The position numbers and the translations under genes are program-made. 64,000 nucleotides of DNA from Corylus avellana (lineage: Eukaryota; Streptophyta; Magnoliopsida; Fagales; Betulaceae). Location of the stretch: assembly GCF_901000735.1 (NCBI RefSeq), contig NC_081551.1:10573227-10637226 (forward strand), in the 5' to 3' direction. Of this stretch, positions 1-9,949 are shown piece after piece (the first letter of the stretch is position 1; each line of letters opens with the position of its first letter). The notes beneath the pieces were generated by a model that was not told the origin of the DNA, searched no databases, and was given only the letters and a program-made list of their open reading frames with translations.

Positions 1-287
1 ATTTCAGCACGTCAAATTTTTTTTTGACATGGCAGTGTTGCCACGTCAAAAGTTTTGATGTGGCAGCACTACCATGTCAAAAAATATTTTTCTGACGTGT
101 TCGTCTTTGACACGTCAAAAATTTTTGACGTGGCATTGTAGACATGTCAAAAATTTAGAATTTTTGACACCCCCCGTTTTAACCGTTGAGAAACGTCAAA
201 AGGTGCACGTCAAAAGGGGTTTCTGACGTGTCAATGGTATTGACACGTCAAAAACTCCTAGTCAGAATTCACTGCATTTTTGTAGTG
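1..287. mobile_element. CACTA transposon, terminal/subterminal region
   Basis: The stretch is packed with direct and inverted copies of a TGACGTGKCA-type motif and ends in TTTTTGTAGTG. That is the reverse complement of the CACTACAAAAA terminus typical of plant CACTA (En/Spm) elements, and dense subterminal repeats are also typical of them. The element enters from beyond the left window edge and stops at 287. No transposase is visible here. A second CACTA end with the same subterminal motif lies at 59676-60057. Confidence 0.75.
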
Positions 288-326
288 ATGTTTATATATG
301 GGATAAGCCTAACAATAATCTTTCAC

Positions 327-356
327 CGCCTCCTTCTCCTCCTTTACCCTTGGCTA
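327..356 (-). pseudogene. Remnant of a bHLH95-like gene 5' end
   Basis: The sequence aligns base by base, with a short indel, to the start of the intact bHLH95-like gene at 53771-53810: a run of CCTCCTTCTCC followed by GGCTAGCAAGAAAG. On the minus strand it reads as Gly/Glu-rich codons (KGGEGGGER), matching the beginning of the intact protein. The start codon is lost: CAT on the plus strand at 53798 corresponds to CCT here. The rest of the gene is cut off at the CACTA junction at 287/288. It shows that a bHLH95-like gene once stood upstream of, and opposite to, the ICE1-like gene in this copy. The identity rests on a short match plus the extended homology of the flanking R1 repeat. Confidence 0.6.
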
Positions 357-1196
357 GCAAGAAAGCGAGTAATAAAGAGATATTGGCCCAAAATACAATC
401 AATTGGCATGGAAGACAATTATATGCCGATGTCGTTAATGGGGGCATGATTGCCAAACTATATGAACCATATGTTGAGCTACTCACATTCAGAGAATTTC
501 TTTTTTTTTTTTTTTTTTTAAAGAGAGGTGTTACGTGGCATTCAGAATTACCATTGATTTCACTAATGATGATTTTGGATGCCACATCGAAGAGTGTACA
601 TTTAGAAGTAAAGAGTGCGAGTGAGTATAGTATTTCTCTATTTTATTTTAATTCATTTGTAACCAACCATGTGCTTTGATTCCTTCCACTCTTCTCCCTT
701 GTTCTTACTCTTGTTTAAGACTAGACCACCTTAATAACACACAAAAAAAAAAAAAAAAAAAAAACCGCGGGACTGCATCATGTGCCAAGAGTGCTTATGT
801 CCTTTCCCTGCTATTCTTCCCCTTTGTTCCTACTTCTTGTTTAAGACTACACAACCACATAGGGTAATAAAAGAACACAACACACGCCTTACAATGTGAT
901 CATATTCTGTCCCAAAGTGTCATAAAAACAGTTGAGATATGTCCCAGACAGCTGGCTAGTGTCTATTCGTTGTGGAACGCTACATGTGTATTGAATTTTG
1001 TAAGTTATGCCCAATTTGCAGTACAGTTCACAAGAAACTTACCAGTTGCCTTGGAAAATTCCTCTCTCAAAATCTCACACCTTGGAAAGTGATCGACTTT
1101 CCACAACCAAATTTGGTTTTAAAGCCAAATTCCCCTCTCAATATCTCATGCCTTGGGAACGCGATTGACTTCACACAACCATGCTAAATCACCACT

Positions 1197-1206
1197 CTAT
1201 TTAACC
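1197..1206 (+). promoter_or_regulatory. TATA-like box of the ICE1-like gene
   Basis: CTATTTAACC lies about 85 bases upstream of the site where the ICE1-like ATG stood before the retroelement inserted at 1283. It is followed by a pyrimidine/CA-rich leader like a plant 5' UTR. The same arrangement is kept in copy D near 34551-34560. The insertion now separates this promoter from its coding sequence by 2.85 kb. Confidence 0.45.
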
Positions 1207-1277
1207 CCATGTCCCCACCTATCTTCTCCACCAAAACCAAATCCCTCTCTCAATATAGCAGCATCAAGGGGAAGAGG

Positions 1278-1282
1278 AAAAT
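1278..1282. repeat. Target-site duplication AAAAT (left)
   Basis: AAAAT sits immediately before the LTR start (TGATGCA). The same AAAAT follows the last LTR at 4130-4134. The 5-bp size fits LTR-retrotransposon integration. Confidence 0.85.
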
Positions 1283-1714
1283 TGATGCAATGTGACTTAG
1301 TGGGCTGAAGCGAAGAACATCAATAAGTTGTGGATAAAAATTTCTAGGTCTAGATTCTATCAATGATCTGAAAAATCTTCTTCACAAAAGCTAGATACTC
1401 TCTAGGTTTTAAAGGAAAACAAAGAAGAAACTTAACTCTGAGTAATTCTTATTAAACAAACTCAATAATAATCCAAATCTGCATTCTCAAGGCTCTAAGC
1501 ATCTATTTATAGCACCAAGACTCCTAGTCCCAAGATAACAATAAAATAAAGTCAGTTTGGAAGTCTAAAAATGAAAACTAAACCAAATAAAAGACTAACA
1601 AAAAAACTTAATTCAAATAAAAGACCGAAAGATAAGATAGAATAAAAGACGAACAAAGAAAACTAATTCTAATAAAAAATTGAAAGATAAGATAGGCCGT
1701 CTTGATCTACATCA
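1283..1714 (-). repeat. LTR (3' LTR in element sense)
   Basis: TGATG...CATCA ends, 432 bp. It matches 3698-4129, 34640-35070 and 36374-36795. Confidence 0.85.
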
Positions 1715-2970
1715 TCCTCCATAGGTTGGAGAGAATTCGCTTTGAATTAGAACTGTCTTTTCCATGGTCTTTCGGGTGTCCAGTCAACTCATTCCAATCT
1801 CCTCTTCTTAAAATCACAACAAGGCCAGACCCCATAATAAATGTGATGGCCTTATTCATCAACACACTGCCACAATTATATTGAAGACCCTGTGCCTTCC
1901 CTTGCCGTGTAGGCTTCCCATGCTGTTGTTGTGCCTTGTCCTTCCCACATGCTATGAGAATTCCCAAAGTACTCACAAAAATCCCTTCACTCCTTGATAG
2001 AAAAGTCGTCTCCGCCCCATAGATCTCATCATAACTTTGGTTAAAAGTTTTTGATAAGATAGCACCAACTCTAAGGAAATCAACTTCCAAATCAAAGACA
2101 TCTCTTTTAGGACTTTCATCGAGCACTTGATATATAAAACTCACCTCTTCGTCGGGATAGGTGTCATATATTGGTGGAGAATTCCAATCCACGAATCCTT
2201 GCGAAGGATCTTCAACATCTTCATGTATGAACTCCTTATTAATAAAATCGAATTATTGAAACTCTTCATCCACATATTCCTTTTCCTCCTCCATAGAATA
2301 TGGATTTGGTTGATGGGTTTGAGGCTCACGAATGATGGTCAAGTTGGATTGTCGTGGCATCTCCGCCTCAATCTGTGCCCTCCGTCGTTGAGATTGCGCC
2401 CAATGAACGACAACCCCATTATCTTCATCCACAAAGCATGGATATGGTCGATAGGGATTGCCAAATTGGGTTGTGAGGGTCTGTAGCTTTTCCGACAGGA
2501 TCTCTATCCGATCGTCCATGTGTTGCCACCAACGGATCTCCGTTTGACTCCTACTTTTTGTCGCCTCTCTAGGCCCCTTCTTTTTGTTGAAATTTTTTAC
2601 CTTCTCTTTTTGGGTGTCGAGCTTGATGCCTGTGTCCTGTGATATAGCATGGGCTTGTGTCGTTGGAAATTCCTTCCGCACTCCAAGCCCCGCATAAGGA
2701 TTGACAGTTTCATTCTCAACTATAAATTTGTCTCTCGCCTCCGTGTACTGCAGTCTTGGTTGACGATGACGAACGTTCAGACCATCCACGTTGGCCAAGT
2801 GATCGGTAGGGAACCCATGTTGGGTGCGTGCATGCTCCTTCTTCCGCACGGTTAGACCACCAAACCTCTCCTCCATGTGCCACAAACGAATCACCGATTG
2901 CTCCTTGCGTGATACCTCCATGCGCACGTGCACTTCGTTCATGTTTGCCAGATGGTTGCTCCTCCCCCAT
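1715..2970 (-). pseudogene. Internal ORFs of the composite LTR element (gag-like, no pol)
   Basis: On the minus strand an open frame runs from 2942 to 2253 (about 229 residues) and a second from 2192 to about 1707. The first is hydrophilic with charged, coiled-coil-like stretches such as HMDDRIEILSEKLQTL. I see no zinc knuckle, protease, RT or integrase motif. By position (just after the primer-binding site) it is gag-like or a non-autonomous element ORF. In copy D, residues equivalent to the middle of both ORFs are deleted, fusing the start of the first to the end of the second (35097-35621). Whether either is ever translated is unknown. Confidence 0.5.
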
Positions 2971-3002
2971 TAATGGAAAGTAACTTGAGCTCTGATACCA
3001 AC

Positions 3003-3240
3003 TAATGCAACATGGCTTAGTGGGCTGTAACGAATAACAACATTAAACAGCGAATAAATACTTCTAGATCCTGAGACTATTAAGGGATCTAAGAAATCTT
3101 CTTCATAAAAGCAGATGCTATCTAGGTTTTGAAGGAAAACAAAGAAGAAACTCAACTTTGAGTAATTCTTATTAAACAAACTCAATAATAATCCAAATCC
3201 TCATTCTCGGGCTCTAAGCATCTATATATAGCCCCAAGAC
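3003..3240 (-). repeat. Partial LTR inside the composite element
   Basis: It begins directly after a primer-binding site (TGATACCAAC, 2993-3002) and matches the first ~240 bp of the full LTRs. It then jumps at the shared string GACTCCTA into internal sequence equivalent to about 2555-2990. This looks like a microhomology-mediated deletion between an LTR and an internal region. Confidence 0.7.
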
Positions 3241-3697
3241 TCCTACTTTCTGTCTCCTCTCTAGGCCCCTTCTTTTTGTCAGAATTTTTTACCTTTTCAT
3301 TTTGGGTGTCGAGCTTGATACCTGCATCCTGTGGTATAGCATGGGCTTGCGCAGTTGGAAATTCCTTCCGCACTCCGCGCCTCGCATAAGAATTGACAAG
3401 TTCACTCACTCTCAACGATAAATTTGTCTCCCGCCACCGCATAGCGCTGTCTTGGTTGACGACGACGAACGTTCGGACCATCCATGTTGGCCAAGTGATC
3501 GGTAGGGACCCCGTGTTGGGTGCGCGCACGCTCCTTCTTCCACACTGTTAGACCACCAAACTTCTCCTCCATCTGCCAAAAACGAATCGCTGGTTGGTCC
3601 TTATGTGCTGCCTCTGTGCGCACGTGCACTTTGTTCATGTCTGCCAGACAGTTGCTCCTCCCCATTCATGAAAAGTAACTTGAGCTCTGATACCAAC
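3241..3697 (-). pseudogene. Second, partial copy of the internal ORF
   Basis: Minus-strand sequence equivalent to about 2550-3002. It encodes recognisable parts of the same gag-like protein (MNEVHVRTEAAHKDQPAIRF near 3640), split over two frames (3402-3665 and 3182-3529). The matching primer-binding site lies directly left of the LTR at 3698. Confidence 0.65.
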
Positions 3698-4129
3698 TGA
3701 TGCAGCGTGACTTAGTGGCCTACAGCGAAGAACATCAATTAGCAGTAGATTAATACTTCTAGATCTAGATTCTATCAATGATCTAAGAAATCTTCTTGAC
3801 AAAAGCTAGATAGTCCCTAGGTTTTGAAGGAAAACAGAGAAGAAACTCAACTCTGAGTAATTCTTATTAAACAAACTCAATAATAATCCAAATCTGCATT
3901 CTTAGGGCTCTAAGCATCTATTTATAGCACCAAGACTCCTAGTCCCAAGATAACAATGAAATAAAGTAAGTTTAGAAGTCTACGAAAGAAAACTAAACCA
4001 AATAAAAGACTAACAAGGAAACCTAATTCAAATAAAAGACTGAAAGATAAGATCGAATAAAAGACTAACAAAGAAACCTAATTCAAATAAAAGACTAAAA
4101 GATAAGATAGGCCGTCCTGATCTACCTCA
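3698..4129 (-). repeat. LTR (5' LTR in element sense)
   Basis: A full 432-bp LTR followed by the right-hand AAAAT target duplication (4130-4134). Confidence 0.85.
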
Positions 4130-4132
4130 AAA

Positions 4133-5846
4133 ATGGGGGAAAAGAATGAGAGGAAGAGAAAATTGAGCAGTGGGGATGATATGGAAGAGGTAAGCTTTGA
4201 TGGGTCGAAGGAGAGCAGTGGTGGAGGAGAGCAGAAGGGGAAGCAGAAGATGAGGGCTAAACATGTGTTGTATGCTGAAGTCCGTGGTGCCAAATACTAG
4301 CAAAGTAAGAATTTTTTTTTTCTTGCACTGTCGTCACTTGAAATCGGGTTGAATAAATTAATTTGTGTATGCTTTAGGTGCGCCGATTCATCCATCAGTT
4401 TCTTTTCGTTTTAATGTAAAGTTAACTTCTGTTTTTGAGTTTTTGAGCAAGAAACATCTTACAAGGTTCATAGAATTTGAACATAAGAACGACATTAATT
4501 TCTCTCACAATTTCACAATAATTGAAATAATTTATTCTGTCATGTAACACGCGTGTGGAAAGAGATACAAAATACTGAAAGTCTTGTGTTATTCAACAAA
4601 ATTTTATTCATATTGGATGAAGAGCGAATGCCATATAGGGCTCTCTGGTCATTTCCTTATTGAGGTCCATTTCCTCTATATATATTCCCTCTTTTTTGCA
4701 CTCCCTCCAATGTGTTCAAATTATGTTCTCTAATCTTAATATTGTCATGGAATCTATATACAGAGGTTCTTGATATCCCAGGTTATTTTAGAGTTGGGGT
4801 TAGTAATTTGAAGTCTGAATTTGTTGGCTTTTGACCATTCATGGAAGTCTCTTATGATGCTATTTTGAAAATGAATCTGATGGGGGAGGGATAGATGAAA
4901 ATCTACATGATGGACCAAATTCCTGGTGTATGAGCTAGAGTAGACCCAATTTTAGAAAATAAATAATGAAAAATGAACATAAGATCTACATAACAATTTT
5001 ATTTATTATTTTTCGTGCTTCCTGAATCCTGAAGATAATAAGATACGATGTATTGTACTTGTGTTGACAGAAGTCAACATTTTCAGTCATTGAGGGTGCC
5101 ATTGAGTACATGAAAGGCCTTCAACAGAGGATTGATAACCTCAAAAATGAATTGGAGGCAACCAGTCCTGGCTCTTCATTGACGCCTACCACAAGGCTCC
5201 ACCCTTTGAGACCCACTCCACCAACACATGTGGTTCACCCCAGCTCATTGCCCAGCCCAAATGGCCAAGCTGCAAGGGTAAAAGCCTCTATTTGTGATGG
5301 AAAATTTACTACTTTCTTATTTGTCCCTATTCCTAATGGGGAATATATGGTGTGCACATTATTTTCTTCTGCTTTCTGGATTTTACTTTTTGGTAGTAAT
5401 GTAGATGGGATGAGTATCTATTATGGCTCGTATCACAACTTTGAGTGATACAACTCTGGTTCGTCTATAGACATAGGTGGAAATTGGGGTATGAGAAGGA
5501 AGAGCTGTACAAATCCACATGTGTTGTGAGCACAAGCCCGGTATCTTGGTGTCCACAATGAGGGCTATGGATAATCTTGGGTTAGCCATCCAACAAGGAG
5601 TCATAAGCTATTCCAATGGTTTTGCTATGGATATATATCAAGCTGAGGTAGAACCCCTTTCTATCATAAATCCTTTAGATTCTGTAGTAAAAATGACTTA
5701 AAAAATTGTTGCATTTTAAGCACAGATGATAATGGCCAACTCACTTTGTTTTCACTTTTCAGCAATTCAAAGATGGGCAGGACATCCAACCGGAGCAAAT
5801 CAGAGCAGAGCTTTTGAACTTAGCAGGCATCCAAGAGGGGAAGTAG
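4133..5846 (+). pseudogene. ICE1: ICE1/SCREAM-like bHLH transcription factor, disrupted
   Basis: Four exons are visible. Exon 1 (4133-4304) opens with MGEKNERKRKL and ends in a degenerate basic region (KGKQKMRAKHVLYAE, compare the ICE1 family GKKKGLPAKNLMAE). TAG at 4298-4300 stops it. I could not find the exon for helix 1. The next exon (5087-5277) carries helix 2 (IEGAIEYMKGLQQRIDNLK) and the ICE1-specific GSSLTPTT and PSSLPSPNGQ motifs. The next (5477-5647) carries the ACT-like C-terminal part ([27 protein letters not shown]), and the last (5763-5846) carries QFKDGQDIQPEQI and a natural stop. Junctions fit GT-AG: AGG|GTAAAA to ATAG|GTGGAA, and GAG|GTAGAA to TTTCAG|CAA. TGA at 5492-5494 replaces the Arg of the family VREGRAV motif, as expected from CGA to TGA. 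The family acts as a nuclear E-box-binding regulator of cold response, stomata and, with ZHOUPI, endosperm. This copy cannot make a normal product. Confidence 0.85.
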
Positions 5847-7204
5847 GTCACAAAGTTACAAAGTGCAGTTGTTTCTCGAAGTGACTATGAATGTCGATCC
5901 CACTCATATATATGTTATTAGTTTTTCATTGGCCATATATAGTTTAATTAACTCCTACTTGCTAACTAGTAGATTAGCGTGCTCTATCAGCTGGAAGTTA
6001 GCCTTTGATCGCACATTCATTGACTGAAAATTCATCTTTTGGCTTTTGATATATATATGTTAGTCTCTAGGAGCATTGATTATTAGAATGCCAGTTTGAT
6101 TTCTCAGTCTTGGAGGATGTTTAGACAGAAAAGTTCGAACCTTGTAATGGATTGGGGTTGAATTGGTTTTATAAGTAAGAAATCAAAGTTTTTTTTTTTA
6201 AAAAAAAAAATCCAGAATGATCTCTTAGCAACCATGCAGCGAATGAAGGGGAGGTAAAATAGGGCTTCTTTTGAGCATTTGTCATGATGGGTCTTATCCT
6301 GTTAATCACAAATTATCAAAAATAAAAATTAACACAAGCTTGAAATTTTTAATGGGTCTTATATATGTAAAATCTTAAGTTAGTCCTAGTTTAAGACTTT
6401 TTTGCCTTCATGGCGGCTACACATGGACTTACTATTGGGGCAGTAGTAGCCATTTTATTTTGCTGCATCTTCATGCCAATTTATATCCAGAAAAAAAAAA
6501 ACTCCCTTTTCTAGGACTACAATTATATGTTCTTGGTCTATGGAAGGGAGTTTTGGGTTAAAACAAATAATTGTTACATCAAATGCATATAAGTAACCTA
6601 CCTTACATTATACTTTTCTCCAAGGCAATCTAACACATTAAAAGGGGAATTCGTCTAGCAAGTGTGTGAGAATCCTCTTGGACATCTTGGAGGGAATAAT
6701 CATCAAATTATTTTATTATGAGGGCATCAAGACCTGGCTAAACACCAATCGAATGAATTGGTATTTGGTACACCACTAAATTCTTCTATCCTTTCCCCTT
6801 TCCACATACATATGTAAATGCAGCCAATGGAAGGAACGTAATTTTTGACTAAAGAAATATCACTCTTCCATCCACGAAATATTTCACAATCCACCTACAC
6901 ACGTGAGAACACAAAAATCAAGAAGCCCCCAAAAGTTATAAAGCAATAAAGAGGCCGTGAATCATTTTATAGAAGTTACGCAATCAAAGATCAGTTTTAA
7001 CAATTTGAGAAGTCACATATGAAGCTATGCCCTTTTTCTTGTTAACCACATAAATTCTTGTGTTTTTATTTATTTATTCCCTTTATTTATTCCTTTGGTG
7101 TTAGTAATTAAGCCTACACATATACTCGTTTTCTCCACGTCAATCTGTAAAGTCAAGAATTTATGTGGTTAACAAAAATTCTTGGGGGTTATATAAGATA
7201 GGGG

Positions 7205-7361
7205 TGTAAAGCTAGCCGGTTACAATCGGCTGACAATTGGTAATCGATAACCAGTTAATTGGCCAACCACTTCTAAAAGTGGTTAAAAATAACAGGTAAC
7301 CGGCCCTAGCAGGATGGTTACGGTTTTCGAAAATGAAAAATTAAGTTATAAGCCATAACCG

Positions 7362-7366
<5 letters not shown>
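7205..7366. repeat. hAT-like terminal/MITE sequence
   Basis: The sequence starts TAGGGGTGTAAAGC and contains several GGTTAAC/CCGGTTA-type motifs, as many plant hAT termini do. The copy at 42252-42415 matches. A related TAGGGGTGAAAAAC end occurs at 19558 and 45203. A complete element with matched inverted termini was not demonstrated. Confidence 0.35.

Positions 7367-7396
<30 letters not shown>
7364..7396. repeat. (TA)n microsatellite
   Basis: About 16 TA units in copy A. The paralogous site near 42417-42430 in copy B has far fewer units, so the tract has changed length since duplication. Confidence 0.9.
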
Positions 7397-7399
<3 letters not shown>

Positions 7400-8000
7400 A
7401 GCGCCCCATATTTTAGAAGTCTTATTTTAGAGATTTTTATTTTTTGATAGATTATTTTATTAGGTAATGATATTTATTCTTGAAGAATTTATTAGATCTT
7501 ATGAATATTGATTTGAGGTTATTATATCATGAGGTTTGATTTTACATAGAGATTATATGTTAATTATTTTATTGGGGTGATTTAAGTATGATGATAATTT
7601 GGAGTATGACTATTAGAGTTGGTTAATGAATAAGGAATTCGTTGCATTCAGCCTTCAGGTTATTATTGGAAGTTAGGTGAGAATAGTATTGGATATCTTA
7701 TTGCATTATTTTAATAAATTGAAGTGAGTGGAGCCAAACCCACTTTCCCCTTGCGCCTACTTTTCCCCACTTTCCACTACCTTATGTCTTTGATTTTCTC
7801 TTTTCTTACCTGCTGTCTAACGCCACAACCACACTATCTTTATTTATTTATTTTTTTCTTTCCTCCCTCTTGCCTATTTAATTCACTCTTTCTTGCCCCA
7901 ACCAAACCAGAGAAGAGGGCGAGAGTGAGAGATTGATATAAGTCAGAGAGAGGAGATTGAAAGGAAGAAGACTGGGCGAGAGAGAGAGTCAGGGAAATTT

Positions 8001-8005
8001 ATGGG
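8001..8005. repeat. Target-site duplication ATGGG (left)
   Basis: ATGGG immediately precedes the LTR start TGTTGAGAC. The partner lies at 16810-16814. The same duplication flanks the solo LTR in copy B. Confidence 0.9.
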
Positions 8006-8749
8006 TGTTGAGACAGTTATCAACCCAGGTAGCAACTTGATTCAAAGCCTACTAGGAACGAAAAAAGATAAGCAGTGACAGATCACGAGATGGGGGTGTG
8101 GGGGTCGTGCCACCTCCGATGCCTGATTAAGAGTCTGATTATGACAAGAGTAATAAAATATGGAAATAATAACAGAATGTATTGAAGAGTAGAATTGAGA
8201 ACGTATCTGTATTGTAGGTTGGCTCCTCTTTTTATAGGGGCTGTGAGTAGGTGAGCTCTAGTGGGACTCTCACTCGACTCCCTTGATACGTGGGAGTGGT
8301 TAAGCGATTTCCTTCTTGATAATCTCTAGGAGGTTTTACATGGTGCTCTCTTAATGCATCTGGGCCCATTTCAGTGATATCGGATTGGTTATCCTCAAAT
8401 TTGGTTTGTTAGACAATGCTTGTGCTCCCTTGATATGTGGGAGTGGATTATCCTTCTAGATAATCTTAGAGATTGCGTGGAGAGAATATTTTGTGTCTGG
8501 ACTCCTTTTGGGAGCTCTAGTTTGTTATTCCAGATGGGGTTTGTTGAGCAATTGTTGGGCTTCCTTGATTCTTGGGCTAGCATGATATGGTATATAACTG
8601 CACGATTTGGAGCGGACTAGGTGAGGACTATCCGTCCGTGCCCAGATTGCAGGGGCTTGGGCTTAGTTCCTTAGTGACTTAGTGAGTCGTGAGCCTCTTA
8701 TTTGGAGTGGGCCCTCTAGTTGGGCTTTGGGATATATTTTGTAGCAACA
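8006..8749 (-). repeat. LTR of gypsy element (3' LTR in element sense)
   Basis: It matches 16065-16809 and the solo LTR 43056-43800. The end reads TTTGTAGCAACA. Confidence 0.9.
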
Positions 8750-9849
8750 GTACCCCACCATTCCCTTAGGTCACCGTAGTGACCTAATGGGAATAAAGTT
8801 TCTTTTATTCACACCTGAAATGTTACCTTTGTTTTTGCAACTCTTGTATATATTTCTTTGAATTTGATCCGATTGAGCATGCTCCGCCAAAGTTGGGAAA
8901 AATTTTGCACTAGTCTGAAGACAACGATTTTGTATGTAGGCATACTCGTGCACTGTTTGAGTAGTACAAGGTTTAAAGCATGTGTTCATAGGTAAACATA
9001 TGGATGCATGTATGAGCAGATGCATATATGAGTGGATGCATGCATGAATAGATGCATGATCGGATGTATGTATGCATGTATGTATGTATGTTTGTACTTT
9101 GGTAAGTAGGACTTTTACAGCTTTTACGCAAGGGAGTACCGTTTGCTGGAGTGTACCCTTGCTGGCCTATGTGGAGATTTTGCAACTTTCATAGCTCTTA
9201 TTGAAAGGAGTACCACTTGCCATAATGTACCCTTGCAGGTTTATAAGGAGATTCGTTTTGTATTTTTCTTTTCTTGTTTTGCTTATGTACCTGCACTTTT
9301 CTCTGGAATGAAACAAGTTTGTTAGTTTCTCAAATTTCTTGTGCTAATTGTGTGTTTGAGTTTCTCTTTGTGCATAAACAGTTTGGGAAAAGGACCATTC
9401 CTAGGGGATCCTTTACATTGTGAAACTGGGAGATTAGGAGAAGTATGTAGGCTACCCAACCCCGTTTTATCTAGCTGTATAGAGGAGTACCATTTTTAAA
9501 CATGTACGGAGTATACCTCTACCAACCTGAGTGAGATGATCACTTTTTAGTTTTCCGTTATTTGAACAGAGGCGTTTAATTTGATGGCTGCCCAACATTG
9601 TTTTAACTAGCTGGATAAAGGAGTACCGTTTTTAATATGTACGGAATATACCTCTACCAACCCAAGCAGGATGATGGCCCATCACCGTATCACAGTACCT
9701 TAGTTTCACAGTGGATTTTCCCTTCTAATGTGTTTTGTACATCTTTTTTCTGGAGATGGAACGAGATGTGGGACCGTTGAGTGATCCACCTGGAGTTATT
9801 CTTGGGGGTGAAGCATCCCCGGGTCACCAGGGACTCTCCGATGCTTAAG
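8750..9849. other. 3' untranslated region of the gypsy element with GGAGTACC repeats
   Basis: No coding exon seen. It contains an ATGC/ATGT-rich microsatellite (about 9000-9100). Four spaced copies of a GGAGTACCRTTT motif followed by TGTAC occur near 9133, 9208, 9484 and 9619, arranged as two pairs of diverged direct repeats. Confidence 0.55.
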
Positions 9850-9949
9850 NNNNNNNNNNNNNNNNNNNNNNNNNNNNNNNNNNNNNNNNNNNNNNNNNNN
9901 NNNNNNNNNNNNNNNNNNNNNNNNNNNNNNNNNNNNNNNNNNNNNNNNN
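9850..9949. other. Assembly gap (100 N)
   Basis: A run of 100 N. Its round size suggests a gap of unknown true length. Confidence 0.99.

Larger units (their letters stand above)
288..1282. repeat. Segmental-duplication copy A, left part (R1 repeat plus ICE1-like promoter region)
   Basis: From about 350 to 880 this matches repeat R1, which recurs near 33740, 53810, 54245, 54715, 57056, 57540 and 60058. R1 carries recognisable anchors such as CTTGTTTAAGACTA and GATGATTTTGGATGCCACA. From about 880 to 1282 the sequence is unique to copies A and D (34258-34639). It ends in a promoter-like region upstream of the ICE1-like start codon. Confidence 0.75.
1283..4129 (-). mobile_element. Composite non-autonomous LTR retrotransposon (LTR-int-LTR-int-LTR), minus sense
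   Basis: Complete 432-bp LTRs lie at 1283-1714 and 3698-4129. On the plus strand each starts TGATGCA and the ends read CTACATCA and CTACCTCA. A partial LTR lies at 3003 to about 3240. Initiator-Met primer-binding sites, seen on the plus strand as GCTCTGATACCAAC, sit just left of the LTR starts at 3003 and 3698, so the element is transcribed on the minus strand. A purine-rich tract (TATGGAGGA on the minus strand) precedes the 3' LTR. Each LTR has a minus-strand TATA box (GCTATAAATAG, near 1500-1512 in the first). I see no reverse transcriptase or integrase, so it depends on another element. AAAAT target duplications flank the whole unit, so it behaves as one insertion. The same composite is in copy D. 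Confidence 0.85.
5847..8005. repeat. Copy A segment between ICE1-like relic and gypsy element; no gene seen
   Basis: It contains the S2 duplicated block (about 6300-7150). Its copies are at 37170-37851, 55450-56400 and 60650-60866, with inverted pieces at 21320-21615 and 47830-48075. Sequence from 7100 to 8005 is paired with 42110-43055 in copy B. A purine-rich GAGAGA tract and an untranslated-leader-like stretch lie at 7900-8000. No convincing protein-coding exon was found. Confidence 0.65.

Noticed and set aside
4860..4925. Possible extra ICE1-like exon reading YFENESDGGGIDENLHDGP
   Set aside because: The acidic stretch recalls the region before the bHLH in ICE1, but it lies downstream of the basic-region exon, has no convincing splice sites and ends in a stop. 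The match is too weak to call.
8996..9100. ATGC/ATGT-rich tract that looked like a structured array
   Set aside because: It is an imperfect tetranucleotide microsatellite with no regular spacer/repeat structure.
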